The translations under genes were made by a program, and so were the position numbers. The notes beneath the pieces were generated by a model. The model was given only the letters and a program-made list of their open reading frames with translations, did not search any database and was not told the DNA's origin. From Propionivibrio sp. (GTDB taxonomy: Bacteria; Pseudomonadota; Gammaproteobacteria; Burkholderiales; Rhodocyclaceae), in the NCBI GenBank assembly GCA_029975435.1, contig JARKPC010000014.1, forward strand, positions 1 to 42,711: DNA of 42,711 nucleotides. Direction: 5' to 3'. Within the stretch, counting starts at the first letter, position 1; each line of letters opens with the position of its first letter. Below are positions 24,760 to 32,288 of this stretch, piece by piece.

Positions 24760-25524
24760 TCAGACGAGGCGCGAGACGGGCACGATGCGTCCGTTACCGG
24801 ATTCGATTTCCCGGCGGATGGCCTTCGCGTTTTCCACGGCTCCCGGCGTGTCGCCATGTAGCAGGATCGACTGTACTTTGATCGGCAGCTTCTTGCCGGT
24901 GATGCTGGTGATCACGCCGTCATCTAGCAGGCGCTTGACGCGCTGCAACACCGCGTCGGGTTCCTTGATCACGGCCCCGGGCAGCTTGCGCGAGACGAGA
25001 TCGCCTTCATCGGTGTACGCCCGGTCGGCCAGGAACGTCGTCGCCACCTTGAGACCGAACTTGCGCGCAGCGCGTTCGATCTGCGTGTTGGTCGACACGG
25101 AGACGATGATGTTCCGGTCAAACTCGGCGACAGCTTGCACCAGCGGTTCTGCCAAGACGTAATCGGCCGCCGCCATATTTCCGAGCGCGCCATGAAAGCT
25201 CATGTGCGTGACGCGATGTCCGGCAACCGAGGAGATGCCGGCCAGCGCGCCGAGCTGGTAGAGCACGTACATGGCGAGTTCGCTCGGGTCGACCTGCATC
25301 TGGCGGCGGCCGAAACCCAGCAGGTCGGGAAAGCCCACGTGCGCGCCGAGATCGACGCCGTTGGCCAGCGCCAGGCGCACGGTTCTGTCCATGATCACCG
25401 GGTCGCCGGCGTGATAGCCGCAGGCGACGTTGGCCGAGGAGACGATCTGCATCAGCGCTTCATCCTCTCCCATGCGGTAGGGGCCGAATCCTTCGCCCAT
25501 GTCGGCGTTCAGGTCAATATCCAT
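24760..25524 (-). CDS. pxpA: 5-oxoprolinase subunit A (LamB/YcsF family)
   Basis: A 254-residue protein of the LamB/YcsF family, part of the ATP-dependent PxpABC enzyme that opens 5-oxoproline (pyroglutamate) to glutamate. The N-terminus DLNADMGEGFGPYRMGED is the family signature, with SSANVACGYHAGDP (28-41), GAHVGFPDLLGFGRR, VTHMSFHGALGN and TTFLADRAYTDEGDLVSR. Length equals the family norm. It is the last gene of pxpB-pxpC-pxpA, 48 bases after pxpC. Confidence 0.93.
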   Translation of the reverse strand: MDIDLNADMGEGFGPYRMGEDEALMQIVSSANVACGYHAGDPVIMDRTVRLALANGVDLGAHVGFPDLLGFGRRQMQVDPSELAMYVLYQLGALAGISSVAGHRVTHMSFHGALGNMAAADYVLAEPLVQAVAEFDRNIIVSVSTNTQIERAARKFGLKVATTFLADRAYTDEGDLVSRKLPGAVIKEPDAVLQRVKRLLDDGVITSITGKKLPIKVQSILLHGDTPGAVENAKAIRREIESGNGRIVPVSRLV

Positions 25525-25572
25525 CGTATTCCTCGCTCGTCACATTGTTGGGATTTAGAAGAGTCCTCGCGG

Positions 25573-26580
25573 TCAGCGCTTGGCGAGCCGGTAGAGCCGG
25601 GCCAATCTGCGCACCTTTTCGAGGTAGTCGCGAACCGTATCCAGCGCCGATAAGGCCTCATCGTACGTCGTTGGCACAAACCGGAGTTGCGTGCAGAGCT
25701 TGGCCTGGGCCAGTCGCCAGATATCGGCCTCGATGACTGTGCCGATCTTGGGATAGCCGCCGGAAGGCTGCGCATCGCGCAACTGGATGATCGGCTGGCC
25801 GCTGGGCGGAACCTGGATCACCCCCGGAACGATGCCGTGCGAGCGCTGTTCCAGCGCTTGCCTGGTGGCCAGCGCCTCGCCTTCGAGACGGAAACCGTAG
25901 CGATCGCTTTGCGTGGTGATCATCCAGTCCTTGTTCCAGAAGGATTCGAGCGCAGCCTCCGTGTAACAGTCGTATTCACCGGCCGGCAGTACGCGCACAA
26001 AGGTCCGGATTCCTTGTGCCACCGCTTCGGTGTCGCCCAGAGGCAAGGCAAATTCGGGCGGCTCGACGCCAAAGCCCGCCGCGGGCAGATGATCGAAAAA
26101 TTCGCTGCGCTGCTCCGTCCGGATGGCGCCAAGCACGTCGCCGCGCTGCAGGTTGCGTCCGCAATGGCCGCCGAAACTGCCGCGGAACTGGGTGCTGCGT
26201 GACCCCAGCACGACAGGAACATCGATGCCTCCGGCCAGCGCCAGATAGCTGCGGGCGCCGCGTTTGGTCGGATTGAGCTTAAGGACCTGGCCTTTCCTCG
26301 CCTGCAGCGTCCACCATGCCGGGATGGGCTTGCCATCCAGTTCCGCGGCGGCGTCCGCGCCGGTCAGGGCGAAGGCAATGTCTTCGAGAAATCGCGCCTC
26401 GAACGGAAACATCTGGATCTCGATCGATGCGGAATTTTCCGGGTTTCCCAGGAGGATGTTGCCCGCGGCCAACGCCACGCGATCCATGGCGCCGGACGTG
26501 CCCACGCCGAGGCGCAGATACCCGTCGCGCCCGAGATCCTGAACGGAGGACAGCAGTGTTCGCGAAAGAATCTCGATCAT
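25573..26580 (-). CDS. pxpC: 5-oxoprolinase subunit C (biotin-dependent carboxyltransferase-like, KipA)
   Basis: A 335-residue protein of the carboxyltransferase domain subdomain A/B group. Family landmarks: SVQDLGRDGYLRLGVGTSGAMD at the start, read as SVQDLGRDGYLR then GVGTSGAMDRVALA, followed by ALTGADAAAELDG, RSYLALAGGIDVPVVLGSRST and, near the end, QVPPSGQPIIQLRDAQPSGGYP. It forms one half of the PxpBC complex. ATG 26580 overlaps the pxpB stop in ATGA, showing coupling. Confidence 0.93.
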   Translation of the reverse strand: MIEILSRTLLSSVQDLGRDGYLRLGVGTSGAMDRVALAAGNILLGNPENSASIEIQMFPFEARFLEDIAFALTGADAAAELDGKPIPAWWTLQARKGQVLKLNPTKRGARSYLALAGGIDVPVVLGSRSTQFRGSFGGHCGRNLQRGDVLGAIRTEQRSEFFDHLPAAGFGVEPPEFALPLGDTEAVAQGIRTFVRVLPAGEYDCYTEAALESFWNKDWMITTQSDRYGFRLEGEALATRQALEQRSHGIVPGVIQVPPSGQPIIQLRDAQPSGGYPKIGTVIEADIWRLAQAKLCTQLRFVPTTYDEALSALDTVRDYLEKVRRLARLYRLAKR

Positions 26581-27251
26581 TTGATAATCCTTTCGGCCCT
26601 GAATCGAATCATGTCGCCGGGAGCCAGCAGGGCGGGAGGAGTGCGCAGCGGATTAAAGAAAGCCATGTCGGTATGTCCGATCGTATTCCAGCCGCTGGGT
26701 CCTTCCGACGCAGATACGCCGGTCTGCGAACCACCGATCGACACGGCACCGCCCGGCAGGCCTCGCACCGGCACCTTGCGGCGCGGGGTGGCAATCCGCG
26801 GATCCATCCCGCCGAGATAGCAGTAGCCGGGATGACTGCCCAGCGCAAATACGGTGTATAGCGGCTCGGTGTGGAATCTGACGATCTCCTCGATCGTCAG
26901 GCCGGTATGATCGATGACGTCCGCGATGTGCGGGCCGTATTCGCCGCCGTAGATGACGGGAAGCTCGACGATCCGGCCTTCGAGGTGCAATTCCTCTGCG
27001 CGGCTCCAGGCGGCGAGCAGGTCCGCCTCGACCGAATCGACGTTGCGCGGCGGATCGGAGAAGACCAGCATGAGGTTGCTCATGCCGGGAACCGCTTCCT
27101 TGGTACATGGCCAGGCTTCCACCTGACGCGCCAGCCACCAGATGCGGCGTTGGGTGTGGATATCCATTGCGCCCGGCGGTTCGAACAGCAGGGCCGTCGT
27201 ACCGAGCAGGCTGATCCGGGGGGATTGCCCGGATTGAAGTGTAGTGGTCAT
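26577..27251 (-). CDS. pxpB: 5-oxoprolinase subunit B (KipI/allophanate-hydrolase subunit 1 family)
   Basis: A 224-residue protein of the KipI/AHS1 family, partner of PxpC. Landmarks: ISLLGTTALLFEPPGAMD, ELPVIYGGEYGPHIADV, FALGSHPGYCYLGGMDPRI, and PRRKVPVRGLPGGAVSIGG then QTGVSASEGPSGWNTIG. The start MTTTLQSG at 27251 is preferred; upstream in-frame codons add an unlike, Ala/Arg-rich stretch and lack ribosome sites. First gene of the pxpBCA operon; its promoter should lie in the 369-base gap shared with the SDR gene. Confidence 0.92.
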   Translation of the reverse strand: MTTTLQSGQSPRISLLGTTALLFEPPGAMDIHTQRRIWWLARQVEAWPCTKEAVPGMSNLMLVFSDPPRNVDSVEADLLAAWSRAEELHLEGRIVELPVIYGGEYGPHIADVIDHTGLTIEEIVRFHTEPLYTVFALGSHPGYCYLGGMDPRIATPRRKVPVRGLPGGAVSIGGSQTGVSASEGPSGWNTIGHTDMAFFNPLRTPPALLAPGDMIRFRAERIIK

Positions 27252-27620
27252 GCTGTGTGTTGCCTTCATCAAGGTTGCACGAGCCGGCCAGGCTCGCCCG
27301 AAGGGAGCAAAAACTGCCATGGCCAGGATCGCTCCGGTTCTTCAGTTCGACGACAAAGCTAACACACGTGCATTGCCAACCTGACACACGAAATTTGAAT
27401 GGGGTCAATCAAAGATGTGATGGTTGGGAGGGTGAGGTTTTCCTTAAGGGACAGGGTGCCACCAGCCATAAGCTGGCTCTATCCCCTCAAACTCAAACTG
27501 TCTTGGTGAACCCTTCCGGCACGACCTAACATGAATGACGCTTCCGTTTCAGGAGCGAAACCATGAGCGGCCGATGGGTCTCGTTTACCAGTCGCTCGCA
27601 TCCATTTGCGGAGTCATTCA
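27252..27620. other. Divergent intergenic region between pxpB and the SDR gene
   Basis: A 369-base gap that must hold both promoters. An imperfect hairpin is visible at 27453-27487: AGGG pairs with CCCT outside, and AGCCA with TGGCT inside (loop TAAGC). An ATG at 27563 with a good CAGGAG site opens a 57-codon frame that overlaps the SDR start; its sequence is Arg-rich and unlike a protein. No known riboswitch or regulator site was recognised. Confidence 0.5.
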
Positions 27621-28373
27621 ATGCCATTTTCCGACTACAAAACAGCCTTGGTTACCGGAGCCTCCTCCGGAATCGGTGCGGCCATCGTGGAACGCTTCCG
27701 CAAGGAAGGAGTAGAGGTGCACGCCCTGGCGCGTAGCGCCGAGCCTCTCCAGGAACTGGCCGGGCGCACCGGCTGCATCCCGCATGCCATCGACGTGCGC
27801 GATCTGCCTGCACTCACGCAACTGACCAACGAGGTGTCGTTCGATATTCTGGTCAACTGCGCCGGGATCAACTTTCCCGGCTCCATCGCCACTGCGACAG
27901 CGGAGCAGGTCGATGCGGAGATTGCCGTCAACCTGCAGTCGGCGCTGCATCTTGTGCGCCTGGTCATGCCGGGCATGCTGCAGCGCGACCGCGGACACAT
28001 CATCAACATCAGTTCGATCGCCGCCATCTACAACTTCATCGGCAGCAACACGCTGTACCACACGACCAAGGCGGCCATGCACATGCTCTCGCGCCAGTTG
28101 CGCGTGGATGCCATGGGCAAGCGCGTGCGCGTCACCGAGATCTGCCCCGGTCGCGTCGCCACCGACATTTTCGCGCACGTCAGCGGCATCGATCCGGCCG
28201 CCGCGCGCGCCCAGTTCATCGACGGCTTTGAGTTGCCGCAGGCGTCCGACATTGCCGATGCGATTGCGTTTGCCGTTGCCGCGCCGATCGCGGTGAATAT
28301 TTCCAATATGGAAATCCTGCCCACGCTGCAAGTCGCCGCCGGCTTGACGACGGTCAAGCCGGAAAACGGCTGA
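27621..28373 (+). CDS. Short-chain dehydrogenase/reductase (SDR)
   Basis: A 250-residue classical SDR with NAD(P) Rossmann motif TGASSGIG (12-19), the NCAGIN motif (79-84) and catalytic Ser132, Tyr146 and Lys150 (YHTTK). ICPGRVATDIF (174-184) is the usual segment after the active site. It resembles the YdfG/3-hydroxy-acid dehydrogenase group, acting on a hydroxy acid or sugar-derived alcohol; the substrate is not certain. ATG 27621 has GGAG seven bases before it. It heads a run of five co-directional genes with an RraA-like enzyme and a TRAP transporter, so it probably oxidises the imported compound. Confidence 0.9.
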   Translation: MPFSDYKTALVTGASSGIGAAIVERFRKEGVEVHALARSAEPLQELAGRTGCIPHAIDVRDLPALTQLTNEVSFDILVNCAGINFPGSIATATAEQVDAEIAVNLQSALHLVRLVMPGMLQRDRGHIINISSIAAIYNFIGSNTLYHTTKAAMHMLSRQLRVDAMGKRVRVTEICPGRVATDIFAHVSGIDPAAARAQFIDGFELPQASDIADAIAFAVAAPIAVNISNMEILPTLQVAAGLTTVKPENG

Positions 28374-28418
28374 TCGACTTGAAGCCCACCCAAACTGCCA
28401 ACCTTGTAGGAATATACC

Positions 28419-29084
28419 ATGTCGACTGGCGCACGTAGAAACCCCTCCGCACCGCAGGCCGCTCCGGCCATTATTGACGTATTGCGCACCATCCAGGTCG
28501 CGCTGATCAGCGATCAATTGCATCGCTTCATCGGTACCGGCGAACTGAAGAAATACGATCGCAGCACCGGCACGATGGCCGGCACGGCCGTCACCGTGCG
28601 CGTCAGCCATGGCGACAATCTGGCCGTCCTGCGCGCCTTCGAGTATTGCCGGCCCGGCGACGTGATGGTGATTGATGGCGGTGGCGACACCGGGCAGGCA
28701 ATTCTGGGCGGCATCATGTCCTTGTACGCCAGAAAAATCGGTCTTGCCGGACTGGTGGTCGATGGCGCCATTCGCGACGTCGCGGAAATCCGCGAGCGGG
28801 ATTTTCCGCTCTTCGCGCGCGGGCATATCCATCGGGGTCCGTACAAGGACGGCCCCGGCGAAATCAACGTTCCGGTCTCCATCGGCGGCATGACGGTGAT
28901 GCCTGGCGACATCGTCATTGGCGATGAGGACGGATTGCTGGCTTTCGCTCCTGAAGAGGCTGAGGCCCTGATTGCCAAGGCGCAAGCGCAACAGGCCAAG
29001 GAAGAAGCGACGATTCAGGCCATCCTCGAAGACCGCTGGGATCTGTCTTTCGTCGATGCGCTCGAAGCGCGCTGCAACAACTGA
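28419..29084 (+). CDS. RraA/HMG-aldolase-like family enzyme
   Basis: A 221-residue protein of the RraA superfamily, which includes 4-hydroxy-4-methyl-2-oxoglutarate aldolase and oxaloacetate decarboxylase-type enzymes. Visible: GTAVTVRVSHGDNLAVLRA, the GDVMVIDGGGDTGQAILGGI loop, the metal and oxyanion motif VVDGAIRDVAE (Arg-Asp pair), GPGEINVPVSIGGMTVMPGD and GDEDGLLAF. The Arg-Asp pair favours an active lyase over the RNase E inhibitor role of true RraA. It lies 45 bases after the SDR gene. The cluster suggests retro-aldol or decarboxylation of an imported acid. Confidence 0.85.
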   Translation: MSTGARRNPSAPQAAPAIIDVLRTIQVALISDQLHRFIGTGELKKYDRSTGTMAGTAVTVRVSHGDNLAVLRAFEYCRPGDVMVIDGGGDTGQAILGGIMSLYARKIGLAGLVVDGAIRDVAEIRERDFPLFARGHIHRGPYKDGPGEINVPVSIGGMTVMPGDIVIGDEDGLLAFAPEEAEALIAKAQAQQAKEEATIQAILEDRWDLSFVDALEARCNN

Positions 29085-29101
29085 ATTCTCCGGGCTGGGT
29101 C

Positions 29102-29137
29102 GTGCCTCCATGCACTGCACGCGTGCATCGGCGGCAC
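29102..29137 (+). promoter_or_regulatory. Stem-loop between the RraA-like gene and dctP
   Basis: GTGCC (29102-29106) pairs with GGCAC (29133-29137), and inside it ATGCAC (29110-29115) pairs with GTGCAT (29123-29128). A two-part stem in a 216-base gap. It could terminate, attenuate or protect the mRNA so that dctP is expressed at a different level; no T-run follows. Confidence 0.4.
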
Positions 29138-29300
29138 CGTAAAGAAGCATTGAATAACCTTATACAACCAGACGAAAAGCGTCTTTTCCATGATGAAGCA
29201 ACACGCATACGATTTGCTCGTGTCCCCCGGTTGAACCCCTGATCAGGTCAGCCGATGCCGCATTCTTGAATCCATCAGTCATTTATTAAGGAGCAATACG

Positions 29301-30308
29301 ATGAAGGCAACTCGACGCAATTTCATATCCACCGTTTGTGCCGGCGCGGCGGCGGTCATGATGGCTATGCCGGCATCGGCCGACACGATCCAGATCAACC
29401 TGGCTGACGTTCTGCCCGATGGCAATTTCATGGTGCAGAATGCCAAACGCTTCGCGGAGGAAGTCGCCAAGGAAACCAAGGGCGAGGTCGTCATCAACAT
29501 TCGTCCGGGCGGTTCGCTGGGCTTCAAGGGGCCGGAACAGATGCGCGCGGTGCGCGACGGGATGGTGCCGATGGCCGACATCCTTCTCAGCCAGCAAATC
29601 GGCGACGAGGCGTTCCTCGGCGTCGAAGGCGTGCCCTTCCTGGTGAACTCACAGGATGATCTGCGGGCCCTGCACAAGTTCGTCCGGCCCGAGATCGAGA
29701 AACTCGTGTCCACCAAGTACAACCAGAAGATCCTGTACATGGTGCCGTCGCCCGGTCAGTACCTGTTCCTGAAGACCAAGACCGATAACCTCGGAGGGCT
29801 GAAGAACATCAAGATTCGCGGCGCGGACAAGATGACGGTCGATACCGTGACTTCCATCGGCATGTCCGGCGTGCTGATTCCATTCGGTGAGTTGATTCCG
29901 GCGCTGGCATCCGGGCGGGTGGACGGCGTGGCGACGTCGGCGACGACCGGCGTTGATGCCAAGTTCTGGGAATTCATGAAGTACGTTTATCCGACCAATC
30001 ACACCTGGTCGACCAATATGGTCAATATCAACCTCAACACTTGGAAGAAGATTCCGGAGCAGCATCAGAAGACCATCGAGGCGATCGCTGCCAGGCTGGA
30101 GCCGGAGTTCTGGGCGGTATCCGCCAACGCCGACGTGGAAAGCCTGAAGAAGCTGACCGCCAACGGCATGGAGGTGGTGCCGGTCAGTCCGGCGATGATG
30201 GCCGACATGCGCAAGCAGGCCGCTCCGTTGCTCGACGAGTATCTGAAGCGTGCACCGGCGGCGGCACCGTTCATCAAGAGCTACCTCGAAGCCACTGGAA
30301 AGAAATAA
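29301..30308 (+). CDS. dctP: TRAP transporter periplasmic solute-binding protein
   Basis: A 335-residue DctP-family receptor. The signal peptide begins ATRRNFIST, with a twin-Arg motif that may indicate Tat export, and ends near PASA. The mature protein shows the family pattern: LADVLPDGNFMVQNAKRFAE, GGSLGFKGPEQMRAVRDG, then the conserved Arg of IKIRGAD that contacts the substrate carboxylate, and FGELIPALASGRVDGV. It captures an organic acid in the periplasm for DctQM. AAGGAG precedes ATG 29301. The ligand is not known. Confidence 0.93.
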   Translation: MKATRRNFISTVCAGAAAVMMAMPASADTIQINLADVLPDGNFMVQNAKRFAEEVAKETKGEVVINIRPGGSLGFKGPEQMRAVRDGMVPMADILLSQQIGDEAFLGVEGVPFLVNSQDDLRALHKFVRPEIEKLVSTKYNQKILYMVPSPGQYLFLKTKTDNLGGLKNIKIRGADKMTVDTVTSIGMSGVLIPFGELIPALASGRVDGVATSATTGVDAKFWEFMKYVYPTNHTWSTNMVNINLNTWKKIPEQHQKTIEAIAARLEPEFWAVSANADVESLKKLTANGMEVVPVSPAMMADMRKQAAPLLDEYLKRAPAAAPFIKSYLEATGKK

Positions 30309-30311
30309 GAA

Positions 30312-30893
30312 ATGCGCCCGGACCTCGACTCCACGCCGGCCGGCAACGGCCCGATTGCGACGCTGCAACGGATCATCGATCGGATATCGCTGGTGGCTGC
30401 CTACGTGGCCGCCGGGTGTCTGGGCGGCTTAACCCTGCTGACGCTCGGGCAGGTTGCCCTGGGTGTGCTGTCGAAGTTCAGCCATGCCTTTCCAAGTGAT
30501 ATCGCCGTGGGCTGGGAGTACAGCGCCTACCTGATGGGCACGGCCTTCATGCTTGGCGGCGCGCTGACCATGCGTGCCGGCATGCAGATCCGCGTCCAGA
30601 TCGTCATGAAGTCTTTCGGCGGGCGCTTCGAGCGTCCGCTGGAAATCATCTCTTCGACAATCGGCGCGGCTTTCGTGTCTTTCCTCGCCGTGAGTCTGGC
30701 CCTGTTTGCCGCGGAGTCCTTCACCTCCAATCAGGTGTCCGGCGGAAGCCTCACGCCGCTGTGGATTCCGCAAGCCACCCTGGCGCTGGGAACGACGGTT
30801 TATGCCCTGCAGAGCATCATGCGGGTCATCGCCGCCGTGCTCGACAAGCCGCTGGTCAACGAATCGTTCAAAGTGGCTTCGGCCTCTGAATAA
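30312..30893 (+). CDS. dctQ: TRAP transporter small membrane subunit
   Basis: A 193-residue protein with four hydrophobic segments, the size and layout of DctQ. WEYSAYLMGTAFMLGGALTM followed by RAGMQIRV is the family motif. It starts three bases after the dctP stop, with its ribosome site inside the end of dctP, so translation is coupled. With DctM it forms the sodium-driven membrane part. Confidence 0.92.
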   Translation: MRPDLDSTPAGNGPIATLQRIIDRISLVAAYVAAGCLGGLTLLTLGQVALGVLSKFSHAFPSDIAVGWEYSAYLMGTAFMLGGALTMRAGMQIRVQIVMKSFGGRFERPLEIISSTIGAAFVSFLAVSLALFAAESFTSNQVSGGSLTPLWIPQATLALGTTVYALQSIMRVIAAVLDKPLVNESFKVASASE

Positions 30894-30907
30894 GCAAGGA
30901 AACTCGA

Positions 30908-32215
30908 ATGACTGCCATCTTTGTCACGATGTTCGTCGCCCTGTTCGGGTTTCTCGGCTGCGGGGTGGGGATCGGTATCTCGTTGGCGTCGACCGCCATG
31001 GTCGTGCTCGCAGTGTTTACCGACATCCCGACCAGCAAACTGGTCGCCCAGCACTCTTTCAACATTCTCTCAAACGCCGATCTGGTTGCCTTGCCGCTGT
31101 TCATCCTGATGGGCGAATTCCTGTTCCGCACCAACCTGTCACGCACCCTGTTCAATGGCCTGGCGCCGTGGGCCGGAATGCTGCCGGGGCGTTTGCTGCA
31201 CGTGAACGTGCTGGCTTGCTCCATCTTCGCCTCGATTTCGGGTTCGTCGGCCGCAACGACGCAGGTGGTTGGCAAGATGACGCTCGCCGAGTTGAAGCGC
31301 CGCGGCTACGGCGACGACGTCGTGATCGGCAGCCTAGCCGGTTCCGGTACGCTCGGCTTCCTGATTCCGCCCAGCACGGTGATGATCATCTACGGCGTTC
31401 TCGCGGAAGAGTCGGTGCTGCGCTTGTTCACTGCTGGCTGGATCCCCGGCTTTCTGCTGGCGGGATGCTTCATGGGCATGATCATGTTCGTGACCTGGCG
31501 CAAACCCGAGTTGATTCCGGATTCCGAACGCAATTTGCGCAATCTGCCGTTTTCGGCGCGCGTCGCCGCGCTGAAGGAACTGGCGCCGGCGATGTTCCTC
31601 ATCATCTGCGTAATCGGTTCGATGTATGCCGGCGTGGCGACGCCGACCGAGGCGGCCGCGCTCGGTGTTCTGGGAGCCTTTGGCGTCGCAAAGAAGCAGG
31701 GCGCCGTCACCTGGGAAACGATCCGCGCGGTTTCGATAGGCACGGTGCAATCGTGCAGCATGATGGGGATGATTATCGTCGGTGCGACGATTCTGGGCAG
31801 TGCGACCGCAGTGCTCGGCGTTCCCGGGGCTGTCACACAGTTCGTGACGGACATCAACCTGCCGCCGTTCGGCCTGATCATCATGCTGATGCTGATGTAC
31901 GTCATCCTGGGCATGTTCATGGAAGGCTTCTCGATGATCGCCACGACCTTGCCGGTGGTCTTGCCGCTGATTACGGCGGCCGGCTTCGACAAGGTCTGGT
32001 ACGGCATCTTCATGGTGCTGGTCGTCGAAATGGCGCAGATCACGCCGCCGGTGGCGTTCAACTTGTCGATCATCCAGGGGATTACCGGCTACCCGATGGG
32101 TTATCTGTGCCGGGTGACCTTGCCGTTCCTGGCCATGATGATGGCGTTCACCCTGATGCTGGCACTCTTCCCCGGCATCGTGCTGTGGTTCCCCGAACTC
32201 GTTCTTGGCAGATGA
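30908..32215 (+). CDS. dctM: TRAP transporter large membrane subunit
   Basis: A 435-residue polytopic protein, 12 or so membrane segments, the DctM/SiaM-type transport unit. Landmarks: LPLFILMGEFLFRTNLSRTL, SGSSAATTQVVGKMTLAEL, GSLAGSGTLGFLIPPSTVMI and TPTEAAALGVLGA, then MFMEGFSMIATTLPVVLPL and EMAQITPPVAFNL. These are the repeated helical-hairpin motifs of the family. AAGGAAA lies before ATG 30908, 14 bases after dctQ. A strong inverted repeat follows the gene. Confidence 0.94.
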   Translation: MTAIFVTMFVALFGFLGCGVGIGISLASTAMVVLAVFTDIPTSKLVAQHSFNILSNADLVALPLFILMGEFLFRTNLSRTLFNGLAPWAGMLPGRLLHVNVLACSIFASISGSSAATTQVVGKMTLAELKRRGYGDDVVIGSLAGSGTLGFLIPPSTVMIIYGVLAEESVLRLFTAGWIPGFLLAGCFMGMIMFVTWRKPELIPDSERNLRNLPFSARVAALKELAPAMFLIICVIGSMYAGVATPTEAAALGVLGAFGVAKKQGAVTWETIRAVSIGTVQSCSMMGMIIVGATILGSATAVLGVPGAVTQFVTDINLPPFGLIIMLMLMYVILGMFMEGFSMIATTLPVVLPLITAAGFDKVWYGIFMVLVVEMAQITPPVAFNLSIIQGITGYPMGYLCRVTLPFLAMMMAFTLMLALFPGIVLWFPELVLGR

Positions 32216-32230
32216 CCTTCCCAAAGTAAA

Positions 32231-32253
32231 ACGCCGGCTCATGAGGCCGGCGT
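32231..32253. terminator. Bidirectional terminator between dctM and fruA
   Basis: ACGCCGGC (32231-32238), loop TCATGAG, GCCGGCGT (32246-32253): perfect arms. On the minus strand the stem is followed by GTTTTACTTT, a T-rich run suiting fruA termination; the plus strand has no T-run. Confidence 0.7.
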
Positions 32254-32288
32254 GGGAGTCGCAGCAATCGCTCTAGTGGCTTCCGCGT

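Noticed and set aside
27618-29150. 510-codon minus-strand frame
   Set aside because: Antisense to both the SDR and RraA-like genes, which have clear motifs; the composition is that of a G+C-rich shadow.
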